Below the pieces are notes generated by a model. It had not been told where the DNA came from. It saw only the letters and a list, made by a program, of their open reading frames with translations, and made no database searches. Below, piece by piece: positions 1 to 12,200 of a stretch of DNA of 64,000 nucleotides. The stretch's first letter is position 1. The number at the start of each line of letters is the position of its first letter. Where the stretch lies: assembly GCF_030463565.1 (NCBI RefSeq), contig NC_134652.1, positions 8,955,897 to 9,019,896 on the forward strand, in the 5' to 3' direction. The DNA is from Pelecanus crispus (lineage: Eukaryota > Chordata > Aves > Pelecaniformes > Pelecanidae). Position numbers and translations under genes: made by a program.

Positions 1-3000
1 TTAAAAGCTATAGCTTCATATGAGAGGAATAGCTTAGTCACCATGTCGCACTGGAATAGTAGCATAAGACCAGACCGTAAGTTAATTTTGTGGTTCCTGT
101 GGAAAATGTAAATATTTTACTGTCAGTATGGAAATTATATGAGCGCTGTGTGTTTGTATTACAAAGGAGTAAATGCTGCTTCTTTCAGGAATATTTCTTC
201 AGCATTCATAATACATACAAGTGTTTGAACAAAAGGAAATTTTGAACCACACTTTAAGAAGTGAAATATTCGCTGTACTGTAGTACAATGCTAGTTTACA
301 GACCATTTTCATTGAGAGAAGTTCATTTCAAGGTCTCAGATCAGCTTCTGATCTTGATTAAATCAGCTTAACTTCATTGCCTTGCCTCCTCATTTTTTTT
401 CTCTCTGTGTTCTCTGTTAGTGTGATATTAGAACCCTAATTTTTTTTTAGACAAACAAAAGCCCTACATTGCCTAATTTACTTTAGGAAAAGACATAGTG
501 TATTAATCTCAGAGAAAATGCTCTCTCATTGTCTTCCACATTGTAAAATTGACGCATAGTCTGTTTGCTAGTTGTCAGCTAAGAATGATACCAGTCTGTG
601 TTAGGTGTACACTAAGGATAGAACAACCAGAAGATAAGCAGGAACAGTTGCTTATCTGTGTCTTGGGATTGTGAATGAATTACTATTGATGATATGCTTT
701 GAAACTGTAACATTTTGCATATGGACTTTAAAATTTTATTTAAAATATTTTATAAAACTTTTAAATGTGGTGACAGCACAACTCCTTACATAGCATGGGG
801 CAGTGATAATAAAAGACACTCATTCAAATGTGGTGTTTAATTTTTACATTAATCAATTGATTCTGCTTTCAGGTCTTCCTTCTTTCTTATTTAGAAGCTA
901 GATAATCACAGTGTGTGCCAGGAATATTATACTCACAAAACAAGGGCTGTCTGTTAGGTTACAGTCTACACAATTAATGCATTGGAGACGCCTGAGTTAC
1001 TGAATAAATGATGAAGTTTTACCAGAAGGAATGTGAGACAATGGAACTATTAAAAAAAAAAAAAACCAAACACGCTTAACCTGGAAGCAGATTTAGCTTT
1101 TTCATTTTACATTTAAGATCAGCAGGATATTCATATTCATCTTTCCACTATCAGATTGAATGTGCAAACCAATTATTCATGAAACTATACTGTCTAGATG
1201 GAGGGCAGGTTTTCTGTCACCTTTGGAAATGGAAAGAGATGTATTTCTTGGCAGACCAAGGATTAATATGACAATTATGCCCTCCTTATGACTATGATAA
1301 AAAGCAAATATCTTTAAAAAAAAAAATCTGAAAAATCACATTAGCATTTCGCCCTCCATGTCCTTTGTTTTTGTTTTATTTTTAGCATTTTGGTCTCTTT
1401 GATGATAATAAAACATATCTTTCAGAAAAGTCATTGCACTGGATTAATGGTGCGTTGGTCAGTTACAGCATCACAAGTAATGGGCTCTAATGAACAGTTG
1501 GAGTTGAAATGCCATATTTGTGAAAGGAGGGTTGACTATTCCTTTGAAAAACATTCAAGACAAATAGTGATAGCAAAACCTAGCCTTAAATCAAGTAGGT
1601 GGGACAACAGCATCAGCATTTTTTTGCATGTTAGCTTGCCCTAGACTGAGGTCTGCTATCAGTGGTCCATTTTCCATTACTCTTGAATGCCTGAAGTGAC
1701 AAAGAGATGAAGAAGGAGGAGATCACTGAAGATGATTGATTTTGCAGCTTTGAAATGAGCACAGCTATTAAATGTCATTGGCATTTGTGGTTGATACGCA
1801 TTCTTCTTGAATTTCAGCTGTATATGCAGAAGGCAAATAGGAAAAAAAAATTGTGAAATCAATACATGCTGGTATTATGAATTGGACTTTGATGAAAATA
1901 ACATTATTGTGAAACAGGTTTCTCCAAAAATTATCCACAGATTCATGTTACTGGATCAAGACTTCAGTAGCCCAAACTTGCATTCCAGTAATAATTTTAT
2001 GTAAAGAGGTCTCAAAGAAGAACTAGTTTGTGTAGTAGGCAGGATGACTATATGTTTTTAGAGCCTTTGTTTTTTTAAGTGGGGATGGAAGACCCTACCT
2101 GGTTATTGTTGAAGTTGCAGAAGGAGCAGACTGGCTCTTGGTTATGTTTTGCTGAGACAAGTAAAATATTTTTTTCTTATTTTCCTTCTTGTCTTTGCCT
2201 TGTTTATAACCACCATTTTATTTTTTAACCATAAATACAAGGGAAAACATTAGAATGTATTATAAAATGGAATTTCTTGACACTGATATACAGGACACAG
2301 AATTTATGGCACAAATCAAAGTTCCCTAAGAAGTTTATATATAAACTTAAGAGTATGTGTGTTGATTTCCCTGAACTTTATCATAAAGATCAGCAGAAAC
2401 ATTTATCAAGGTTTTAAGAGTTTATTGGGATTGAAGAAAGGTATAGAAGACTTTGGTTTATCGTCTCAAGCCGGAGTAGAGCTAACACATTAGGGTCATT
2501 CAGTCTCAGTTCAGTACCAGGACTATATTAATGTGTAAGTTTCTATAGTGAGAGCAAGATTTTGCTGGGTATCTACACTTTGCTGACACTACTAAACAGA
2601 AAATGCTATTGATACAGCTGAAGAAGTCAATAAATTTCAGACTATTATCAATTGATTGAGGAAGGGAGAAAATGAGTCCTAAATGGAATTCAGTATCTCA
2701 AAACAAAACCTCAAGCACTTGAACTGAACAAATAAATTATAAAAGTATGTGCTTGATGGAGCAGAAATAGAATAAAAATTAAGCAAGTGATCTAGTAGTA
2801 ATAATAAACGCTAGCAAGAAGATAAAACATGAAAGTGAACAGGGTTCATAATAGGCTACATAATAATGGGAATTAAACTTAAATTAAAATAAATAGAAAT
2901 ACCTTAGGTAAAATAAGGAAATTTCAGCTTTTAATGTTCTGGATCAAATACTGATTGTAAAATACATAATTATCATTGATTAAAGCTTGCATTTTGTGAA

Positions 3001-6000
3001 TGCTATCAGGAGACTATTTATAAAAGTAGTTATAGGTCTTGAAAAGTGTGGTTTGTTTTTTGGTTTTTTTTTTAATTTATATTCCCCAAATACATGAAAC
3101 ATCACAAGAAGTCTTTAAGGAATATATTATTATAGATGAATAAGCATGGAAAGGTTATGGCACGCTGAATTAAACTACACATTTAGGATGAGATACTTTT
3201 GTGCAGACAGCACACCAAAGTTATATGGACTACTTTCCATAGGAACTGTAAGGACAAGTTACACAGGAAAGAAAAAATTACAAGCATCAGAGATGTCAAA
3301 ACTGAAATGTGTTTCTAGGGGTCAATAAGATTCCTACTGAAAGACAGGGAAAATAAATAAGGGTCAGTGATCCTTCTAGTTCAAATATCTTGATTTTTCT
3401 ATTGTGCAGGTAAAATTAGATCTAGTCTGGATGTATTAATATGGCTACCCTATTGCTGAAGTTAGTATCTCTATACTGTACTGCTTTGCTTCATGTGAAC
3501 TACATAATTTTGTCAGAGCTAGAAAGGATTTAGAAATGTTTCCTTCTGCATTATGGGCTCTCCATTCTCTGCTCATCTTCCAGGTTGAATGCATCTTTCT
3601 TGAAAAGTAGGTGAGAGATTTGTACACAGTATTCTTGCACCCTTCTGGTTTTTGTTGGAAATACCTCTTGCTTTTACCTTTTCCACAGCTATATTTACTT
3701 TCATCTTTATAGTTGTCTTTTGATAACATAGCACGCTCAGGCCTCTCTTCTTTGCTTCCAGGTACCTATTATTAAAGTCCTTGTACATAAACTTGCACTA
3801 TATATAATTACATTCCTCTTCTTTTTTAGTTATTTCAGTCTACAAGGTCTAGTGTTTCAATTGTTTTACACTATTGTCTTAAGACTTTCTGTTCCAAAGT
3901 CATTATTTAAAACATTAAGCAAGACTAGCTGTGACTGTAGTTACCTTCTTCCAGTCCTAAAATTTCTTTTTTCAGATTTATTACTCTTGTTACTATTAGT
4001 CATTTCCTTACTCACTTAAAATTTTTAATATGTCGTCCCCAGGCTAACTAGTAGTTTCCCATATGCAGGATAACAACAAATACTTTGCTAACATTTAGAT
4101 GGATGGCATTTGCATTTTCTTTGACTAACCAATAGGTTGTCTTATCAAAGAAAGATATCATTACTTGGATTTGATCTATTTTTTGTAAATCCATACCGCA
4201 ATTTATAATGCAAACCTATTTTAACATAATTCAAACTATAATAGTTCCACTGGGCACTGCTATTAAAAAGAAAAGCTTAAAAAATCAATGAAGAGATTGT
4301 CATTAAAAAACTCATTTTGAACCACATATATTACTCCAGAGATTGATATTTCCTGATTATAAAATTTAACATAAAATTAAATTGCAAATATATATATATT
4401 TTTTTTAAACCACCAGTACCCTGCATGGCCTTAGGCAGTCCACTGTTAGCGTGAAACATTTGTTCAGCTCAAATGAACATATTTCCTGTATGATTCGTAT
4501 GAAAGAAAGCATGGCTTTTTCTTCCTGATTTTGGTAATGGTGTTTCTTTTTCTGTATTATGAAGTATAGGAAACAATACTGTATTTTTAGGAATTAGGCA
4601 AGTATACAAAGCTTTGAACTATTTACAAAGTAAGCTGACTTCATGCGTTTCCCTTCTGCTGCTGCTTTTCTGAAGTAGAACAGAAATTCAGGTTTCAAAA
4701 AAACAATTTAACCTTAGTCTATCTTTAGAATAGTGTGAAAAATATCAATTTGGGGTAGAAACTGTCTGTTCTTAGTCTAAATAAAGTTTAATTAAAATTA
4801 TTTCTAGGTTGCTTTACATATGGCAACACATAAATTTAAAATTAAAATGTGAAAGAAGATAAATAATTAATATAGTAAGTAATTACAATGAATATAATAG
4901 TGAAATGACATAGCTAGGAATTTACTGATATCAGTTAGTCTCTGCTTAACTCCAGTATCGTTCCACTTAAGGGATGCTACTTGCTACCTGCCAGGAAAAT
5001 GTGACTCAAGAGAGCTGATGCCAAAGTTCTTTCCTGCTGTTTTGTGTTTCAGGTTGGGATTGGCAGAACAGATGATTAAAATAAGGCTTTTGGTTTTAAT
5101 TGCAGATCTTCTCTGAAAAAAAGCTCTATTTTCTTAAATATTTCTCTGAATTATGCACCTGTATCATGAGACTTGCGACTTCCAGGGTGCCTACTTTGAG
5201 GAAGAAGGTAGTGTCTTATCCATAACTGTATCTGTGCTTAACATTCAAATTTTGGTTAGCCTTTTCCTGTATCTGATCTGTATTAGAACAAGCCTGTAAC
5301 TGCAGCACCAACAGCTGTTGGAATTACTGGTGTGTGTTTCTCATGACCTTTTGTAATTCTTTGATGGATTTGGGAGAAATTTTATGAAACTGCAGACATG
5401 GTATAGGGCATTTTGCTCAGATCAAAGATGAATTGCTGTAATTTGAATTAGCTGGCTACACTCTTCAGCTGAAATGCAATTTACTTTAAGATATATACTG
5501 AATTGTAATGAAGATTCTTGCCTTGCCAGCTACTTTTGATATTGATTTTTAAGCTGGGACTAGGTATGTGATACAATAACAGACTTATGGGGTGGTCTGG
5601 GAGCTACATATATCAGGTTATTGATGCTGACTGTCTCTCACATTTGTTCTAGGGAAGCATTAAAAACATTGGTATTTTTACCATTTAGAGAGTGGTGTGG
5701 TTTCCTGCTCTGTAAAAAAAGAATCAGGTTTTGTGCTTATTTCATAGAAAAATATATGTATTTTTGATCCACATTACTCGTGTTAAAATATTTTTCTCTT
5801 TATATATACTAAATATGTTTTTCAGTAAAAACTAAAATTCTGGTTTTGCAGTAGATTCTGTATGGGGAAAAAAGCTTATCTTGTTAGGCTAAAAAGGGTT
5901 CTTCCTCAAACACTGTAGGTTCAGTCACATTGATTTTTAACATGACCAAAACTGACTCCTATTAAGTTATACACTAGTACATGTAAGATTGCACCAACTG

Positions 6001-9000
6001 GCACTTTGGCTGCAAAAGGTCCTTTGCAAGTGCCACAGGTGTATCTAGACTGTCAGGAGGGCTTCCTGCTTCACCCCAGGTGCCTGATACTTTAGTTTTT
6101 CTCACTGACACTGCATGAATTCTTCTTTATTCTCAGATTCCCTTCAGAGGGCACCCACAGGAGTGGACAGGATAGCTCGCTCAAGGATCTGCTCCAGAGA
6201 CACTTTTGGCATGGACTGCATCAGCATGTGCTCTGCTGCAGCAGCCATGGTCCCTCAAATACTTCTGTAGCACATCATAGGGCACGCAACACACGTGCTA
6301 TGTATTGTCATTTTGAACCAGCACTCTGCTGTGCTGGACATAACTCCCTTAAGTATTTAATGCATTCTGAATGGAAAATATGTGTATATACATGACATTA
6401 TATCTTAATGCCACAGAAACACTACAAAGGGACCAGAGCAGATATGATCTCACCAAATGCTGGGCAGTGTGGACATGACTGATTTGTTGCAGATAATGCT
6501 GCCTCAGAGCAGCATAGGCACAAGCCAGTGCATATGTATTGATCCACGGGCTGTGCAATGCACAATGATAATTGGTTCATTGGATAATTCAGGCTGGAAG
6601 AGATGTCAGGAGGTCAGCTAGCCCAATGTCCTTCTCAAAGCAGGGTCAGCTACAAGGTCAGACTGGGTTACTCAGGGCTTTATCCAGTCAAGTCTGAAAA
6701 CCTTCAAGGATGAAAACTATGCAACCTCTCTGGGCAACCTTTTCCTTTGCTATACTATCCTCATGATAAAAAAGTTTTTCCTTAAATTCAGTCAAAACTC
6801 CTCTTGTTTCAACTTCTGCTTTTTGCCTTTTGTTCTCCCACTGTGCAGCATTGCGCAGATCCTGGCTCCATCTTCTTGATGACCTCCTTGTAGGTACTGG
6901 AGGGCGATAGGTACCTCCAGGGGGGCTATTTATATACTGTACTATTTATTTATATATAATACTTTAAATTCCACCTTCATTCTCTTAATTCAGTAGTCCA
7001 AACCAACAAGTGATGAGTAGGGTTTTTTTAAAAAAAAAGAATTGATAGAGTTGTATGAGTCTGATAAGGTTTGGGATAATTCTAAATAGCACAGCGCTAT
7101 GACATACAGAAGTAGGCAAATGAGGATTGCCTGCCTGGCTCTACTGAAAAGCAGAATCTATTAGTGCTGACATGGAAGTACAGTAACATAGCTATGTTGC
7201 TTCTGGCATCTGAGTTAACTTATTCAGGGCTATCTCTCTAAAGCATTGTGCTTTTCTGATCTAAAGCAAGTGCAAGATAACAGTATGATTTAGGCAAATC
7301 TGTCCTAAATTTTGTCCACTATCTGAAATGAAAAAATATTTCAATATAAAGAAAATTTCTTCAATATATTATTACACCTCAAGGAGAGCTTGCTTTTTGT
7401 GATAGTAGTAATAGCAGTAGGAGCATTTTGTATTTTGCACTACATGAAATTATCAAATAATCTAAGCTTATCTTGACCATAAAATGAGGCATTTTATGAA
7501 ATAAGAAAATCTCATCATCCTTGCCTTGGTTGTAAATGACACTTGCTGGTTTTTTAGTTAATAGTTTAATATGTTTTATCCACTGTGGTGTTTCCAACCC
7601 AGATAAAACCAAAGTATCGTTCCACACAGCTATGAGTTAATTTCACTATATAGAAAGACAGACATACATGGATTTGAAAGATTTGCCTACGATCTCATAG
7701 CAATCAGTGGCAGAGCTGGGAATTGAAAGTAATACAGTGTTTGCTAATTCTGTACCTTATACACAGGAAAAATGTTATAGAAAACTAATTGCACCAATTT
7801 AGATATTAAGTGGCATCATGGCAGTAAACTACTCCAAGGGAAGTATGTTATTTAGAAGGAAGTTGACAGCCTCATGTATCACAAAACCTAATATATCACG
7901 ATGGAATGAAGAATGTAAAAGAGTGAATTACAACATGCTGTCTTACAGAATTGCTGGTGTTATTTTTATTTACACTGTCTTTTATGTATATGTTGAATGC
8001 AAAATTTTTGCTACTGTATGCAGAATTGTGAGCTAATTAATTTTTATGCTGAGGGAATTTTGGCTGTGTCTCAACACCATGTAAGAGGTTGAAGAGAGTA
8101 ATACGGCTGATATATCATTTTCTTTCAAAAACCAATATTCAGCAAAAAATGGGCCATTACCAAATTGTCTTTCAGAAAAATGCTCAGGGTTCTTTGCAAA
8201 ATTTTATTTTTCAATTGAAAGTTTTCACAAAAAAACTACTATGTTTATTTATTTTTGTCAAAAACCCAGAAACATGTAGGCAAAAAAAGGTGATGGTAAA
8301 AAAAGTTCTGTTTTCCCTAACAATTTCTGTTAGAGAATATTTTGGACCAGCTTTTCTTTTCTAGGAGGAGTTCCTTTGCATTGTCTATTAAATATTTTTA
8401 AATATCCACAGACACTTTCATCCGGAACACCATAAAATAGGAAAAGATGGTTAATTCTGTGGTATGGGGCTTTCTGCATTGAAAGATGTTTTGTTGAAAA
8501 CATTACATTATTTTCTGTATAGTGAAAACATAAATATCTCACTTAAGCAAACTGACAAGAAATGAGTCATTACCCCTCAGTTCCTGGGAAGAAATATTCA
8601 TTATTAAGGGACACTGTCCAAGGTCTTCTGTCTTGGTTGAATCGTCAAAATTTTGTTCTAAACTAGCTTAATTAGAAAGCAAGCTAGAACTGAGGGTAGA
8701 GATCATAGAGAAAAGAAATCTACATTTAGTAGCTTCAGTACAAGGCGCACCTGACCCAAGGAGGTTATTGTGGCCAATCCATTCCATTGCAGTCAGGCTC
8801 TGGGGAAGGTTGTACAGCCAGTCAGCAGAAGTATGAATAGCACTGCATAGTTCATCAGTACTCTGTGTGCCACCACTATTTTTACAAAAACTTAAGAACT
8901 GGCCTTCCACCCAAGGAGCAGTCTTTTGCTCTTCCTCCAAGCTTGAGTGACTTCCTTGCAAACACTTCCAGTTTTTAGTTCATTGGAGTATGCATATAAG

Positions 9001-9165
9001 GGTGAAAGGCTATAATAAACAGGAATTTGTGTTCTGTAATAAAAATGAATGATTCTTCTGATTTCAAAGGAATATTGTACAGAAAAGGTAAAATAGCCAT
9101 TGCCACTTGGACTTGTCTGCAGTTACAGACCTAAAATTAAATCTAGGAACTTATGAGACTGTTAC
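1..9165. other. Left flank: CCDC172 intron 6 and beyond, no exon recognised
   Basis: AT-rich sequence with no recognised gene. By position it is intron 6 of the minus-strand gene CCDC172, or that intron plus sequence past the gene. I looked on the minus strand for the roughly 40 C-terminal residues that follow exon 6 in the human protein (a Lys/Glu-rich helix) and found no match. Short open frames of 60-97 codons on both strands have no recognisable family. A CR1 fragment at about 6585-6925 is described separately. A-rich and T-rich sequence around 8160-8340 may be an old, unclassified interspersed repeat. Confidence 0.5.
6585..6925 (-). mobile_element. CR1 LINE 3'-end fragment
   Basis: Read on the plus strand, this is the reverse complement of a CR1 3' region. 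It keeps recognisable CR1 phrases in order: the 'GGAGGTCAGCTAGCCCAATG' segment, then 'CTCAAAGCAGGGTCAGCTAC', then 'ACAACCTCTCTGGGCAACC'-like text, then 'AAAAAGTTTTTCCTTA'. The element is therefore inserted antisense to the plus strand, in the same orientation as CCDC172. It is 5'-truncated, as most avian CR1 copies are. Edges are approximate and divergence is moderate. Confidence 0.9.
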
Positions 9166-9268
9166 CTTAAACATTCAGGATCAGTCTGACATTTTTCAGT
9201 GACTTGGACTTTTTCTGCTTCTAAATCTTTCGTCATTCTTTCAGCCTCCCTGATTACTTTCTCAAGGT
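9166..9268 (-). CDS. CCDC172: CCDC172 exon 6
   Basis: 103 bp. The acceptor is ...ATGTTTAG before ACCTTGAG and the donor is TTTAAG|GTAACA. It enters in phase 1, where G from exon 5 plus AC makes Asp, and leaves in phase 2 with AG of an Arg codon. It encodes LEKVIREAERMTKDLEAEK followed by VQVTEKCQTDPECL, matching the human segment around LEAEKIKISEK and TECLR. It is the last exon I can identify. Confidence 0.88.
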
Positions 9269-12200
9269 CTAAACATAAAATAACAATTACCTTATAAATA
9301 TATATTAATCATCCATATTCAAAGACTTCCTAAATTTTCTAAATTTATCTTTTCTAATATTTCTTCATGAGTCTGATTGTAGGGTAAAGGCATCTGAATA
9401 AAGAACATGAGTTACTTTATTATTGTAATTGGTATGCATATTGCAATCTTCTAGAAAATTTTGTTCCTTTTCCCAAACAATTTATGACCATATTTACGGC
9501 CTTTCTTAGCTGTCTTACTGTGACATGTTATTTACACATTGGTAAAAAAGTTACTAAACCACTTCTAGATTACACTTTTTTAATCCAAATTTCAACTGCT
9601 TTCAACTTCAATCCCTATTACTTGTGATCACCTTTGACACAGAACCTTTAATTAACCATTAATTGTTAATGGGTCTTAAACAATACTTATGTTGACTTTA
9701 AGTTCACTTTGAAACACTAAATTCTCCATTTAATATATAACTTAAGAGCAAAGGTAAAAATTTATTTTTCATATTTATAGCTTATGATTCAGTAAATCTG
9801 TAGACCTCAGTATCACTGACATTTAAAATAAATCTTATTGAAATCTATATCTGTTATAAACATGTTTAAAAATGATGTATTACATAATGCAAACATATAT
9901 TAAGATCTTGTTTCTACGATTTCTTTTTCTTGAGAAAAATAACTTGACAGAAAACATTTTTCAGGAGCATTTGTCAAGCCACAAATAATTATCATAACAA
10001 GTCATTATCAGGCACACCTTTGAGTTTGCTTTGGAGAGTAAATAAATCCTGCTTTAATTCATTCTTTTGCAGCTTGAGTGCATTTAACTGAACATTTTTA
10101 TGTTCCATTAACTCCATTTCTAAGAAAAAATATATTTTAAATTAAAATGCATTGCAGTTTTAGTCTTCATGATATAATCTTAAATATTCTTAACTACTTC
10201 TACCAATCTTCAGTTAGTCAAAAAGAACCTTAAATATAAAACTAAAATCAGTCATATAAAACCAAGTTCAGAGGAAATTATATGCCATAATTTATTCCTA
10301 ACTATGAAAGAAAATTTTTTTTTAATGTTATTAAGATATTTGACATATTTGTTGACTGAGCATAGAAAGAGTGTTTTGCTTTAGAGTTACTTCAGCTATA
10401 TAGGAAGATGACTTATTGAATAGGTGGTGAACAGACATCTCTCAGCAGGACTAAAAAAAAAAACCCATTATTTTGTTTAGTGTTATGGACATTTGAACCT
10501 GACCATTGACATCATCTGGAATTAATTGGGATTGTTTCCCTGACAACTGGAGGTCCTCACATCATTTCCTTGTTAGGAGTTACTTAAACTCTTCTGTTGA
10601 GTCTTGTCAGTGTGCTCACGACTGTAGCAGACAGAAAAACAGACAAGTTGTACCTCAAAAGAAGTGCAATTTGAAAGGATGGAATCAAGACAGCAACTGA
10701 ACCTACAGGAGAATGTTAGTCACCTTTCATGTCCTACTGATCACGTGACTGGTCAGATCTATCGGAATATGTAAAAATTAATCATTATAAGTAACAGGTG
10801 CCACCAAATATAGACTTTTTCTCAGTTGTAGATCAGAATCAGAGCCACAGGATATACAGAAAGAAGGCACCACCAAATACAAACTCAAAAGGATAGTCAT
10901 GTTTCAGTAACTTTACATCAGATACTGGGTATTCAAAGTGCTGGCGCTTGATGAATCATAGAATCATGATACTGGAAAGGACTTTGAGGGGTCATCTACT
11001 GCATTTCTCCTCCTGAAGGCAGGATCAGTTGTACCTCTGTAATTTCTGACTGATGCTTGTCTAACCTGTTTTTAAAGACCTTTGGTAATGGAGATTCCTA
11101 ATTCCTTTGGTACTGGAATCTTCTAAGGCAGAGTGTTTCTGTTGTTCACTGCTGTTCTTAGGAAGATTTCTAAACAGTCAGCCAGACTCTCCCTTATCGT
11201 GGTTTACACTTGTTATTTTCTATTCAGTTCATTATAGGTATGGAGAATATATTCATTTCCTTTTTACAGAATCCTTTAACAATTTGAAGACTGATATCCA
11301 TCTTCCATCAGTCTCTTTCTTCATAGGTTAAATAGTCCCAATTCTTCAATTTTTTTTCCTTCTCATGTTCTCCAGATCTCTGGCCACGCTCACTGGTCCC
11401 ATGTGGATTCTCTCCAGCTGGTTCACATTTTCTTTTGAAGTGTAACATCCAAAACTAGATGCACAATACTCCCGCTAAGGGCTTAACTGCCCTAAATAGA
11501 GTGAAGGATTATTCTGCATGTCTTAGAGGTCAGAATTATGTTTATGTCTCAGTATGGTGTTGGCATTCTGATGTTATTGACTCATGTTCAGCCTGTGATC
11601 CATGATGACTCCTATTTCCTTGCTGAAGGATTGCTTTTCAGTCTGGCTCTCCGTTCTGAGAAATTTCATATTCTGTATCTTAACTCAAATATAAAGTTAT
11701 AATGTGGCAGTAAAAGATCAGTCCTACAAGACACCTGTGCATATAATTCTTTTGAAGCTAAGGAAATTTATGTAGCTCAACCATAGGTGATTATAATCAG
11801 TGCAAACTTAATATAGTATGCTAGGTATGACAGTGCAACTCTGTGCTGGTTGACATTAGACATTGAGAGCTGCTTCTGCAGGTCTGCTTCTTCTCATAGT
11901 GCTCATAGTCAAAAAGGACTGAAGAGGGTAGGGAGCAGAAGAGGCTTTAATTATGCTTGTGGTGTGTCAGACCACACTCTTTCAGTTTAGTGCTAAGAGG
12001 AAGTTCCAGGTGGCAAGGGAATGGAATTAAAATTATTGTTTTGCACAGCTATATTTTACAGATTTGTATTAATTCTCTGGTAATCCAAGATAAACTGGTT
12101 TAATATAAGACTTACCATTTTTCAACAGAGCTGCCTCATTCTCTAAATCATTTATTTCAGTCTTGGCTTTTTTTTTAATCAGAAGATCTCTATTACTTGT

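Noticed and set aside
8668..8961. 97-codon minus-strand frame near the expected CCDC172 3' end
   Set aside because: Its residues (Ser/Thr/Trp/Cys-rich, no heptads) do not resemble the CCDC172 C-terminus, and no phase-2 acceptor fits.
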